35,781 bases of DNA, taken from assembly GCA_016784605.1 (NCBI GenBank), contig JADHUI010000025.1:1-35781 (forward strand). The letters are read 5' to 3'. The notes under the pieces are model-generated. The model ran no database searches and was not told the origin of the DNA. It saw only the letters and a program-made list of their open reading frames with translations. The translations under genes and the position numbers were made by a program. This document shows, one piece after another, positions 16,655 to 24,738 of the stretch (the first letter of the stretch is position 1; each line of letters starts with the position of its first letter). The DNA is from Fidelibacterota bacterium. Its GTDB lineage: Bacteria > Fidelibacterota > Marinisomatia > Marinisomatales > UBA1611.

Positions 16655-17260
16655 ATGATAGAAAAAACGTTTCTATTAAAAGATAAGTCAAAAATAATTA
16701 TTCGAAACCTTTCAATAAAAGACGTCAAAAAGTCTCAGGCGTTTTTTAATGCAATTCCAGAATCTAAAAGACGGTTTTTTAGGAGCGATGTTTCAAATCT
16801 TGATCACTTAAAAGAGAGGGCTCTTCAATCCGAACAAGGCAAAATTGTCCGACGAATTGCATTAATGGATGGGGAAATAGTCGGGGACGCTTCCATTGAA
16901 ATTAGCTCAGACCTATGGAAAAGCGGTACTGCATATATTAGACTCGTTGTTCCTAAGCAATATACGGGTAAAGGAATTCAGTTTACACTGGCGAAAGATT
17001 TATATGATTTCGCACAAAAGAAAAAGATAAATAAAATCACGACTAAATTTATGCGCCCTCAAAAAGACTTGATGGAAATTTATAATAATCTAGGATTTAA
17101 AATAGAGGGTATTTTGCCTGATTATGTGCAAGATTTAAAAGGAAAAGAACAAGACATGGTTGTTATGTTCGCATCTTTAGACGATCTAAAATTTGCACAT
17201 CAATTTATTGGAGAATGGTTAGACAACGATCACAGTTCTGTTGGCGCAGGCGAAATGTAA
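16655..17260 (+). CDS. GNAT-family N-acetyltransferase
   Basis: 201 residues, starting on the base after the stop of the PFOR beta gene (TAAATG), so the same transcript is likely. The acetyl-CoA-binding motif A is visible as 'VVPKQYTGKGIQ', the Q-x-x-G-x-G signature, after strand 'SGTAYIRLVV'. The later 'EIYNNLGFKIEGILPDYV' is the usual C-terminal GNAT strand-helix pattern, with 'Y..DLKGKEQDMVVM' as the last strand. The C-terminal 25 residues ('HQFIGEWLDNDH') extend beyond the core. Substrate unknown; tight coupling to the pyruvate oxidoreductase could mean acetylation of these enzymes or merely shared expression. Confidence 0.8.
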   Translation: MIEKTFLLKDKSKIIIRNLSIKDVKKSQAFFNAIPESKRRFFRSDVSNLDHLKERALQSEQGKIVRRIALMDGEIVGDASIEISSDLWKSGTAYIRLVVPKQYTGKGIQFTLAKDLYDFAQKKKINKITTKFMRPQKDLMEIYNNLGFKIEGILPDYVQDLKGKEQDMVVMFASLDDLKFAHQFIGEWLDNDHSSVGAGEM

Positions 17261-17287
17261 CCTCGCATTATTATTAGAGGGTTCAAC

Positions 17288-19813
17288 ATGAAAAAATACA
17301 TTGCCATCCTTGCGACGGCATGTTTAATACCGTTATTATTTGGTCAAACAGAGGATAATACCGAAACACAAAAACAGGCAGTTAGCTTTAATGTTTCTGA
17401 AGAAGAACCAAAAACGTTAAGCGATCATTTAGGTGGAAAAATAGAAATACCCGGTTTTTTAAGTTTTTATCAGGATTCTATAACGGGCCAAGTATTTTTA
17501 TTACTAAAAGAAACTCAGCTCAATAAAGATTATATATATTTTAACCACGCAAGAGATGGGGTGGTGGATGCGGGTTGGTTTGTGCGCGGCGCCTACCAAG
17601 GAAGTCGCATTTTCACTTTGCAAAAACACTTCAATCAGATTGAATTTATATTTAAAAATACATCTTATTACTTTGACCCGAACAATCCTCTCGCTAGAGC
17701 ATCAAACGCCAATATTAGTGAGGGCGTTACTGCCTCTCAAAAAATTCAATTCCACGACAAAGAAACAGGCCAATATTTAATAGACGTAGATCCTTTATTT
17801 CGATCTGAAGCGCTCCATCAAATCACCCAAGGAATAAACCCGGCCGATAAAACAAAAAATAAATATAAACTTGGGAAACTCGATAAAGTAAAAACAAAAA
17901 TCGTATCTATAAAAAATTATCCCAAAAATTCTGACATTGTGGTTCAATATGTTTATAACAACCCCTCACCCACAAATTTTGGAACAGGCGGAGTTACTGA
18001 CCCGCGATATACATCCATTTCACTCCAACACAGTTTTATTCAATTACCAAAAAATGACTATGTATTTCGCCTTGAAGATCCACGTATTGGATATTTTACA
18101 ACACAAGTAACAGATATGACATCCATTGATGTTGCGCCATTTAGAGATTATATTCATCGTTGGAACCTAGAAAAAAAGTATCCCGAAAAAGAGATTTCAG
18201 AGCCCATAAAACCCATTCTTTGGTGGATAGAAAACACCACACCCTACGAATTTCGAGATGCGATAAAAGAAGGTGTTTTAAGGTGGAATCGCGCCTTTGA
18301 AAAGGCGGGATTTAAAAATGCCGTTCAGGTGAAAGTACAACCTGATGACGCTCAGTGGGATGCGGGCGATATTCAATATAATGTATTAAGATGGACATCA
18401 TCTCCTAACCCGCCATTTGGAGGGCTTGGCCCCAGCTTTGTAAATCCATTGACAGGTGAAATATTGGGCGCAGATATTATGTTAGAATATGTGTATTTCA
18501 CAAATCGCGTCAAGTATGAACAACTATTTCAAGCTGGACACAATAGGGAGGCCAATAAACCCTATTTTTGTTCAAACGGTGAGTCTATCCAGCAAGGCAA
18601 TTTATATGGTAAAACTTTTTTAAAGAGCACATCACTTGACGGCACACTTGATGAACACAGACTTATTGAAGAAAGCATTATTGAACTTGTTCTTCATGAA
18701 GTGGGCCACACGCTTGGGCTGAATCATAATTTTTATGCATCCATGCTTCATCCATTTAAAGATATTCACAATAGAGATATTACAGAGCCTGTAGGACTAA
18801 CATCTTCAGTCATGGATTATGCTTATGTTAATGTTTCCCCGGGAAATCATGGGCAATTTTATTCAACCACGCCGGGACCTTATGATATATGGGCTATTCA
18901 ATATGGATATGAAACAGACATAAATAATCTCCAGCCACTATTAGACCAATCGACTAATCCAATACTGGGTTTTGGAAATGATGCCGACGATATGAGGTCG
19001 CCAGGTCGAGGCATAGACCCTCGGGTTATGATTAACGATATGAGTTCAGATCCTCTCGCCTATGCAGAAGAGCGAATTGGCATCACAAATATGTTAATGA
19101 AAGATTTAAAAAATAGATATTCAAAAGATGGACAAACTTATCACGAGCTGAATAATGCCTTTGGAATTCTTTTCAGGGATTACACTCTTTCAGCAAATAC
19201 AATATCTCGTTATATCGGAGGTGTTTATGTGGACCGTTCAGTCGTTGGGCAAAATCAACCAAGAGCACCCCTTACACCCGTTTCATACAAGAAACAAAAG
19301 AGAGCAATGCAATTACTCTCAGATTACTTCTTTTCAAAAGAAGCAATGAAAGTTCCAGAAAATATGATTCAATATTTAAAACCACAAAGGCGAGGTTTTA
19401 GTGGGACACCAGACCCGAGAATACACGATTTGAAATTCAATGTACAAAAAGGAATCCTAAATCACGTATTCCATAGAGCTGTTATGAAACGCATTACGGA
19501 TACAAGCCTGTATGGAAATACCTATTCGCTCAATGAAGTTATTGGAGATATTATTGACGCAAGCTTTAAGGTAGATGCCAATAAAAACATTTCAACTTCT
19601 CGGGCAAATCTTCAAGTAAATATTACCAATAGACTTATTGTTATACTGGAAAATAAAGGAAAAATTAAATACGATAATATATCGGTTGAATCTTCCCACG
19701 CGGGGTTATTACAAATAAAAAAATATATTTCGAAAAAACAAGGCACAAATAATATCACAAAAGCCCATCGCGAATATTTGGCTTACAAAATAAAGAAAAC
19801 ACTCGATAACTAA
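17288..19813 (+). CDS. Exported zinc metalloprotease (DUF5117/DUF4953-type, metzincin-like)
   Basis: 841 residues with an AGAGGG ribosome-binding site before the ATG and a signal peptide ('ATACLIPLLFGQ'). The zinc site is 'HEVGHTLGLNH' (His470, Glu471, His474, His480), the HExxHxxGxxH pattern of metzincins. A Met-turn follows as 'SSVMDYAYV' about 35 residues later. The N-terminal 'PGFLSFYQDSITGQVFLLL' and 'DYIYFNHARDGVVD' regions, the central 'WWIENTTPYEFRDAIKEGV..W' and the long C-terminal helical part match the large zinc-dependent metalloproteases of Bacteroidota and relatives. It should act outside the cytoplasm on proteins. It starts a row of four exported hydrolases. The size is in the family's 800-900-residue range. 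Confidence 0.9.
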   Translation: MKKYIAILATACLIPLLFGQTEDNTETQKQAVSFNVSEEEPKTLSDHLGGKIEIPGFLSFYQDSITGQVFLLLKETQLNKDYIYFNHARDGVVDAGWFVRGAYQGSRIFTLQKHFNQIEFIFKNTSYYFDPNNPLARASNANISEGVTASQKIQFHDKETGQYLIDVDPLFRSEALHQITQGINPADKTKNKYKLGKLDKVKTKIVSIKNYPKNSDIVVQYVYNNPSPTNFGTGGVTDPRYTSISLQHSFIQLPKNDYVFRLEDPRIGYFTTQVTDMTSIDVAPFRDYIHRWNLEKKYPEKEISEPIKPILWWIENTTPYEFRDAIKEGVLRWNRAFEKAGFKNAVQVKVQPDDAQWDAGDIQYNVLRWTSSPNPPFGGLGPSFVNPLTGEILGADIMLEYVYFTNRVKYEQLFQAGHNREANKPYFCSNGESIQQGNLYGKTFLKSTSLDGTLDEHRLIEESIIELVLHEVGHTLGLNHNFYASMLHPFKDIHNRDITEPVGLTSSVMDYAYVNVSPGNHGQFYSTTPGPYDIWAIQYGYETDINNLQPLLDQSTNPILGFGNDADDMRSPGRGIDPRVMINDMSSDPLAYAEERIGITNMLMKDLKNRYSKDGQTYHELNNAFGILFRDYTLSANTISRYIGGVYVDRSVVGQNQPRAPLTPVSYKKQKRAMQLLSDYFFSKEAMKVPENMIQYLKPQRRGFSGTPDPRIHDLKFNVQKGILNHVFHRAVMKRITDTSLYGNTYSLNEVIGDIIDASFKVDANKNISTSRANLQVNITNRLIVILENKGKIKYDNISVESSHAGLLQIKKYISKKQGTNNITKAHREYLAYKIKKTLDN

Positions 19814-19824
19814 ATAGGATCAAA

Positions 19825-22668
19825 ATGAAATTACATCTTTCGTTGCTTGGTTTATTAATCATCGCAATAAGCTGCAATCCCAAAACAATAGAAATGGCCA
19901 CAATGACACAGAATACAGAAAAACACCCGCTCGACAAATCTGAGCATCGAAAAATAATACTAGAGAATGGATTAAAAATATATTTATTATCCGATCCCAA
20001 TTTTAATAAAGCATCCGCATCCATGAATGTAGAAGTTGGTTCTCTTCAAAACCCGGAAGGGCGTGACGGATTAGCACACTTTTTAGAACATATGTTATTT
20101 CTAGGTACGGAAAAATATCCCGACTCAGATGAGTATGGAACTTATCTTAAATCAAATGGCGGGTATGCAAACGCCTATACCGCAGGCGATCACACAAATT
20201 ACCAATTTGAAATTATGCCAAACAAATTTGAAGGAGCAATTGATCGCTTTTCCCAATTTTTTATCGCCCCGCTTTTCACAGAGGAATATACCGGAAGAGA
20301 AGTAAACGCCGTGAACTCTGAGCACCAAAAAAACATTATGAACGATATGTGGCGCATGTTTAGAGTTACAAGCTTATTTTTAAAAGAAGGACATCCCGAA
20401 CAAAAATTTTCCACAGGAAATTTAGAAACTTTAGGTACGATTACTCGAGACGAGTTAATCGCTTTTTATAATAAATATTATAGTTCCAACAGAATGACGC
20501 TTGCCTTGTGTAGCACACATAGTCTCGATCAAATGGAAGAATGGGTAAATCAATATTTCTCAAGCATTCCAAATCAAAATGCTGAACAACTATCATATTC
20601 ACCTGACCTATATGACAAAAAAGAAACTTTTCGATTAATATCTATAGATCCAGTGAAAGATATGCAAGATTTATATTTAAATTTTGCTATACCAACAACT
20701 CGCCCTTATTATGAAAGTAAACCCGGAAGAGTTCTTGGCTTTATTTTAGGTCATGAAGGAAAAGGAAGTTTACTCTCTTACCTTAAATCAAAAGGGTGGG
20801 CTATCTCACTTAGTGCCGGCGCCGGTTCGAGCTCTAACGATTACGGCTGGGCCACAGTTCATATTGAACTGACAGCTCAAGGCGTATCCGATTACAAAAA
20901 AGTAATAGAGGCGGCCACTTCGTTCATAAAGCTCATGAAAGAAAAAGGATATCAGTCTTTTGTATATAATGAATTAAAAACAATGGCAGCCTTAGATGAA
21001 ATATATTCAGATAAAGGCGAAGGCGCGTGGCGCGCGGTTGGTTTGGCAAATGAATTAAGCAACTACCCGTTCAAAGATGCCGGAAGAACACATTATATTT
21101 ATCGCAATGAATCAGCAGATGCCTATAATCAACTTTTGTCCCTACTAACCCCCGATAATATGGCTTGCGTCCTAATGGCTAAAGGCGTTGAGACCGATAA
21201 AACAGAACATTATTATCAAGCAAACTATGCTTACACCGAGGACGAAACATTTTATAAACAACTGATAAATACGCCAATCAACGATGCATTTGTTTTTCCA
21301 GAACCAAACAACTTTATTCCTAAAAACGCATCCATCCCCGATAGGGAATTAAAGGAAGACGCTCTCCCGGAACTTATTTTTGAAGAAAAAGGAATACAAC
21401 TTTATTTTGGACAAGACTTTGAGTTTTTACGCCCAAAAGGTGTTATTAATTATAAAATACGCTTTCCAAAAACAAGAATGAGTTTGGATAACAGGGTAAA
21501 ACTTGCCTTCTACGCCGCCTGCGTTAGAGAGTCGTTGAATGAGTTGGCTTACCCGGCGCGAGGCGCAGGACTACATTATAGCCTACAGGATGGATATGAA
21601 GGTTTATATGTTTCTGTCCGCGGATATAGCGAATCCGCTTTAGCGCTATATAAAGAAATGATTAACCACATGGTATCCTTTCAGATTACGGATGCACAAT
21701 TTCAAGCTATAAAAGATAACATTGTTCGAGATTATCAAAATTTCCCCCTTTCAGATGCTTGGAGAATCGGCAGAGAAAGAAATGCGGAAATAATGCAAAA
21801 AGTTAAATACGGCAAAGATGATGTATTAAAAAAATCTAAAAATATCACTCTTTCAGACATAACACATTTCACATCAACCTTATTTGAAAACACATATATT
21901 GAAGGGTTTGTGTATGGCGACATGACCCAGGGTATGGCGAAAGAATCAGCGGATTATTTATTATCTAAAACAAATACAAAACCGATCTCAAGGGAAGATG
22001 CCTTCGAAGTTTCGCTTCTCTCTCACCAAGAACCAGAAAGTATACAACAGGTTGAAACGCTCGAAGTGAACAATTCATGTTTTAATCGCCAATATTTTCT
22101 AGGATATGATTCACCCGAAATCAGAGCTATTGGAGATGTCATAACACTTTCAACACAACAACCTTTTTATAATGAAATGCGTACAAATCAGCAATTAGGG
22201 TATATTGTTTGGTCCTATGATAGAAACTATGAAGAAAACCACGTTATTGTTTACACGATTCAGTCAGGCGCATATGATGCTGCAGAGGTTGAAAGGCGAG
22301 CGGATAGTTTAATTATTACATTACCTGAAGTTATTAATGAATTACAGGATGAAACTTTTGAGCAAATAAAACTAGCTGCAATTGAAAAACTGGAAGAAAA
22401 AGAAAAAAGTATATCTCAGAAAGCAGGAGATTTAAAAACGTTAATTTTTGAATATGGAGCAGATTTTAATCGAGATAAAGATACCATAGAAGCATTGAAA
22501 GTTCTAAAAAAAGAAACGGTAGTTCGTGTGTTTAATAATGCGATCCAACCCAAGTCTAGGAAAATGATTACAAACTTACTTTTTGCAAAACAACATGAAA
22601 ACAAGGACGAACTTCACTCTTCTTACGACGACTTAGATCAATGGAAAAAATCACGCACCTATAAATAA
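19825..22668 (+). CDS. M16 family zinc peptidase, insulysin/pitrilysin type, probable lipoprotein
   Basis: 947 residues, 11 bases after the previous gene, with TAGGAT upstream of the ATG. The N-terminus 'LLIIAISC' is a weak lipobox, suggesting membrane attachment in the periplasm. The inverted zinc motif HxxEH is 'HFLEH' (His85, Glu88, His89), and the third ligand Glu166 lies at exactly the expected spacing in 'EVNAVNSEHQKN'. 'GGYANAYTAGDHTNYQFEI' is typical of insulysin. The C-terminal half retains the inactive M16 domains, with 'FYNEMRTNQQLGYIVW' near the end, diagnostic of insulysin/pitrilysin. This enzyme class digests peptides of about 10-70 residues in a closed chamber, fitting a role after the upstream protease. 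Confidence 0.94.
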   Translation: MKLHLSLLGLLIIAISCNPKTIEMATMTQNTEKHPLDKSEHRKIILENGLKIYLLSDPNFNKASASMNVEVGSLQNPEGRDGLAHFLEHMLFLGTEKYPDSDEYGTYLKSNGGYANAYTAGDHTNYQFEIMPNKFEGAIDRFSQFFIAPLFTEEYTGREVNAVNSEHQKNIMNDMWRMFRVTSLFLKEGHPEQKFSTGNLETLGTITRDELIAFYNKYYSSNRMTLALCSTHSLDQMEEWVNQYFSSIPNQNAEQLSYSPDLYDKKETFRLISIDPVKDMQDLYLNFAIPTTRPYYESKPGRVLGFILGHEGKGSLLSYLKSKGWAISLSAGAGSSSNDYGWATVHIELTAQGVSDYKKVIEAATSFIKLMKEKGYQSFVYNELKTMAALDEIYSDKGEGAWRAVGLANELSNYPFKDAGRTHYIYRNESADAYNQLLSLLTPDNMACVLMAKGVETDKTEHYYQANYAYTEDETFYKQLINTPINDAFVFPEPNNFIPKNASIPDRELKEDALPELIFEEKGIQLYFGQDFEFLRPKGVINYKIRFPKTRMSLDNRVKLAFYAACVRESLNELAYPARGAGLHYSLQDGYEGLYVSVRGYSESALALYKEMINHMVSFQITDAQFQAIKDNIVRDYQNFPLSDAWRIGRERNAEIMQKVKYGKDDVLKKSKNITLSDITHFTSTLFENTYIEGFVYGDMTQGMAKESADYLLSKTNTKPISREDAFEVSLLSHQEPESIQQVETLEVNNSCFNRQYFLGYDSPEIRAIGDVITLSTQQPFYNEMRTNQQLGYIVWSYDRNYEENHVIVYTIQSGAYDAAEVERRADSLIITLPEVINELQDETFEQIKLAAIEKLEEKEKSISQKAGDLKTLIFEYGADFNRDKDTIEALKVLKKETVVRVFNNAIQPKSRKMITNLLFAKQHENKDELHSSYDDLDQWKKSRTYK

Positions 22669-23121
22669 ATGCCATCAGAAATTATTCTTATTGCAGCCAT
22701 TTCTGCTGATGGGTATATAGCAAGAAACAGCAAGGATGACATTTCTTGGTCAAGAGATAAGGCTTTATTTAAAGAACAAACGTTTGGGTTTCCCATTATT
22801 ATGGGACCTAAAACACATAATATTATAGGAAAAAATCTCCCAGGACGAGAAAATATAATTGTTTTCAGGCATGACTCCATCAAGAGTGTGCTAGATAAAA
22901 TACACAACGAAAAATGCTTTATAATTGGTGGCGAAAAAACATTTACACGGTTTTCTGACTATTTAACCCATCTATACTTAACCGTTCATCCGCTCATTTT
23001 TGGTGATGGAATTCCACTTTTCCATAATCTTGATAGCGAAATAATATTAGAAAAAATTGATTCGATTCCTATCCCCAATACAAATCGGATATTTCAAGAT
23101 CAATATAAAGTATGTCGTTAA
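22669..23121 (+). CDS. Dihydrofolate reductase-fold protein
   Basis: 150 residues, starting on the base after the M16 stop. The DHFR/RibD-C fold shows in 'IAAISADGYIARNSKDDISW', 'FPIIMGPKTHNIIGKNLPGR', 'IIGGEKTFTRF' and 'LYLTVHPLIFGDG'. 'GPKTHNIIG..LPGR' parallels the NADPH-binding 'GRKTYESIG..LPGR' of true dihydrofolate reductase, and an acidic Asp-x-x-x-Phe-Lys ('DKALFKEQT') is in place. The 'FGDGIPLF' end is more like the RibD C-terminal family of small reductases. It is the only cytoplasmic-looking enzyme between exported peptidases. It could supply tetrahydrofolate or reduce another pterin or flavin precursor. It overlaps the next gene by 10 bases. Confidence 0.8.
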   Translation: MPSEIILIAAISADGYIARNSKDDISWSRDKALFKEQTFGFPIIMGPKTHNIIGKNLPGRENIIVFRHDSIKSVLDKIHNEKCFIIGGEKTFTRFSDYLTHLYLTVHPLIFGDGIPLFHNLDSEIILEKIDSIPIPNTNRIFQDQYKVCR

Positions 23122-24656
23122 AATACCTAAGCATACTCTTAACAGTAACCATCGTATTTTCGATGGATATATATTCAGGAGGGAAGCTTTCACTAATCCA
23201 AAACAATATGGACGTGCATTATTATGATATACACTTAACAGTAGATTCAGAAAAAAAAATAATACATGGTTATGTCGAATTGGGGATAAATGTAAAAGAT
23301 ACAACCATAAAGGGACTTGAGTTAGATCTGATTGATCAATTTGATATATCTAAAATCAAAGTAAACGCGTTAATGTCATCCTTCAGTCATAATAATAATA
23401 AAATTACTATTAGCCCAACAAGTCTCGTACACTCTAATACAATTCGTATTTATTATAGTGGCAAACCACCCGAAGCGAACAACCCTCCTTGGGGTGGAGG
23501 TTTTTCCTGGGAATCTGATAGTTTGGGATATCCCTGGATAGGTGTTTCGTGCCAAACAAATGGAGCCCATATTTGGATTCCATGTATAGAGCACCCCAGC
23601 GATGAGGCGGATAGCGTTGACCTATTTATAACAACAAGCAAACACCTGGTTGTTGCAGGAAACGGCTTATTAATAGACACAACAGCAGATAACAATCAAA
23701 CCACCTGGCATTGGAAAACAACTTATCCTATTAGCGCTTATAATATTAATTTTACGATTGGAAAGTTTCAGTTAATTGAAAAAGATTTAAATTTAAAAAA
23801 CCCGACACATCTTCAATATTTTGTTTTACAAGAATACTTAGAAGGAAGCGGCTATATTATAAATGAAGCTGAAAAATATCTAAAATTTTATGAATCACTT
23901 TTTGGCGCATATCCTTGGAGCAACGAAAAGTTTGGAATGGTACAAACGCCTTATTGGGGAATGGAGCATCAAACAATTATCGCCTATGGAAACAATTATA
24001 AAATCAGAAAACCCGGATACGATTTTTTATTATTACATGAAATGGGGCACGAATGGTGGGGGAATTATTTAACCGTACACGACTGGGCCGATTTTTGGAT
24101 TCACGAAGGAATAACTATTTATGCTGAAGCATTATTTATAGAAGAGAATTTTGGTATTGATGCTTATCATGAATTTTTCAAAAAAACGGTACGTAGCAAA
24201 ATTTCAAATAATATACCAATTGTTCCTAAACAAAACGCAATATCTCAAGACGTTAAAGGATTAGATGTATATTATAAAGGAGCTATGGTTTTGCATATGC
24301 TAAGATATTTGATAGGCAAAGAAAAACTTATTTCTATATTAAACACGACACTTCATTCAGAAAAAAGCCTTTCTCATAATCATGTTTCAACACAAGACTT
24401 TATCGATATTACTAACGAGATTACAAGTGAAGATTTTGGATGGTTTTTTGACGTTTACTTGAAGAAAAAGGATCCGCCAAAATTAGTCATTAAAAACAGA
24501 TGGAAAACCAAAACAATCAATTGGGAAAACCCAAATTTCCTAATGCCTATTGAAATTGAAACATTTAATGGGGAAATTGTAAAGATACAACCGGGTAAAC
24601 GAAAAATAAAAAATGTAAAAAGGGTAGACCCCACACAATGGATATTATTTAACTAA
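23112..24656 (+). CDS. M1 family metallopeptidase (aminopeptidase), exported
   Basis: 514 residues with a signal peptide ('LSILLTVTIVFSMDIYSG'), beginning within the last 10 bases of the DHFR-like gene. The zinc site is HExxH-x18-E: His309, Glu310, His313 and Glu332 in 'HEMGHEWW' and 'FWIHEG'. The exopeptidase motif GxMEN appears as 'WGMEHQT' with His at the Asn position, as in several bacterial M1 enzymes. The N-terminal beta domain binds substrate amino ends ('HYYDIHLTVDSEKKIIHGYV'). Catalytic Tyr is likely in 'VYYKGAMVLHMLR'. It lacks the large C-terminal helical domain of PepN (about 870 residues), so it is a short M1 form. It should trim peptides outside the cytoplasm. The gap 24657-24738 after it holds no visible signal. 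Confidence 0.93.
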   Translation: MSLKYLSILLTVTIVFSMDIYSGGKLSLIQNNMDVHYYDIHLTVDSEKKIIHGYVELGINVKDTTIKGLELDLIDQFDISKIKVNALMSSFSHNNNKITISPTSLVHSNTIRIYYSGKPPEANNPPWGGGFSWESDSLGYPWIGVSCQTNGAHIWIPCIEHPSDEADSVDLFITTSKHLVVAGNGLLIDTTADNNQTTWHWKTTYPISAYNINFTIGKFQLIEKDLNLKNPTHLQYFVLQEYLEGSGYIINEAEKYLKFYESLFGAYPWSNEKFGMVQTPYWGMEHQTIIAYGNNYKIRKPGYDFLLLHEMGHEWWGNYLTVHDWADFWIHEGITIYAEALFIEENFGIDAYHEFFKKTVRSKISNNIPIVPKQNAISQDVKGLDVYYKGAMVLHMLRYLIGKEKLISILNTTLHSEKSLSHNHVSTQDFIDITNEITSEDFGWFFDVYLKKKDPPKLVIKNRWKTKTINWENPNFLMPIEIETFNGEIVKIQPGKRKIKNVKRVDPTQWILFN

Positions 24657-24738
24657 AGTATCATTTTATCCTTATCATCATGAAAATTAATTCAGAAATT
24701 CAATCCGATCAAAAATGCAATCAGGATATTAAAATTAA

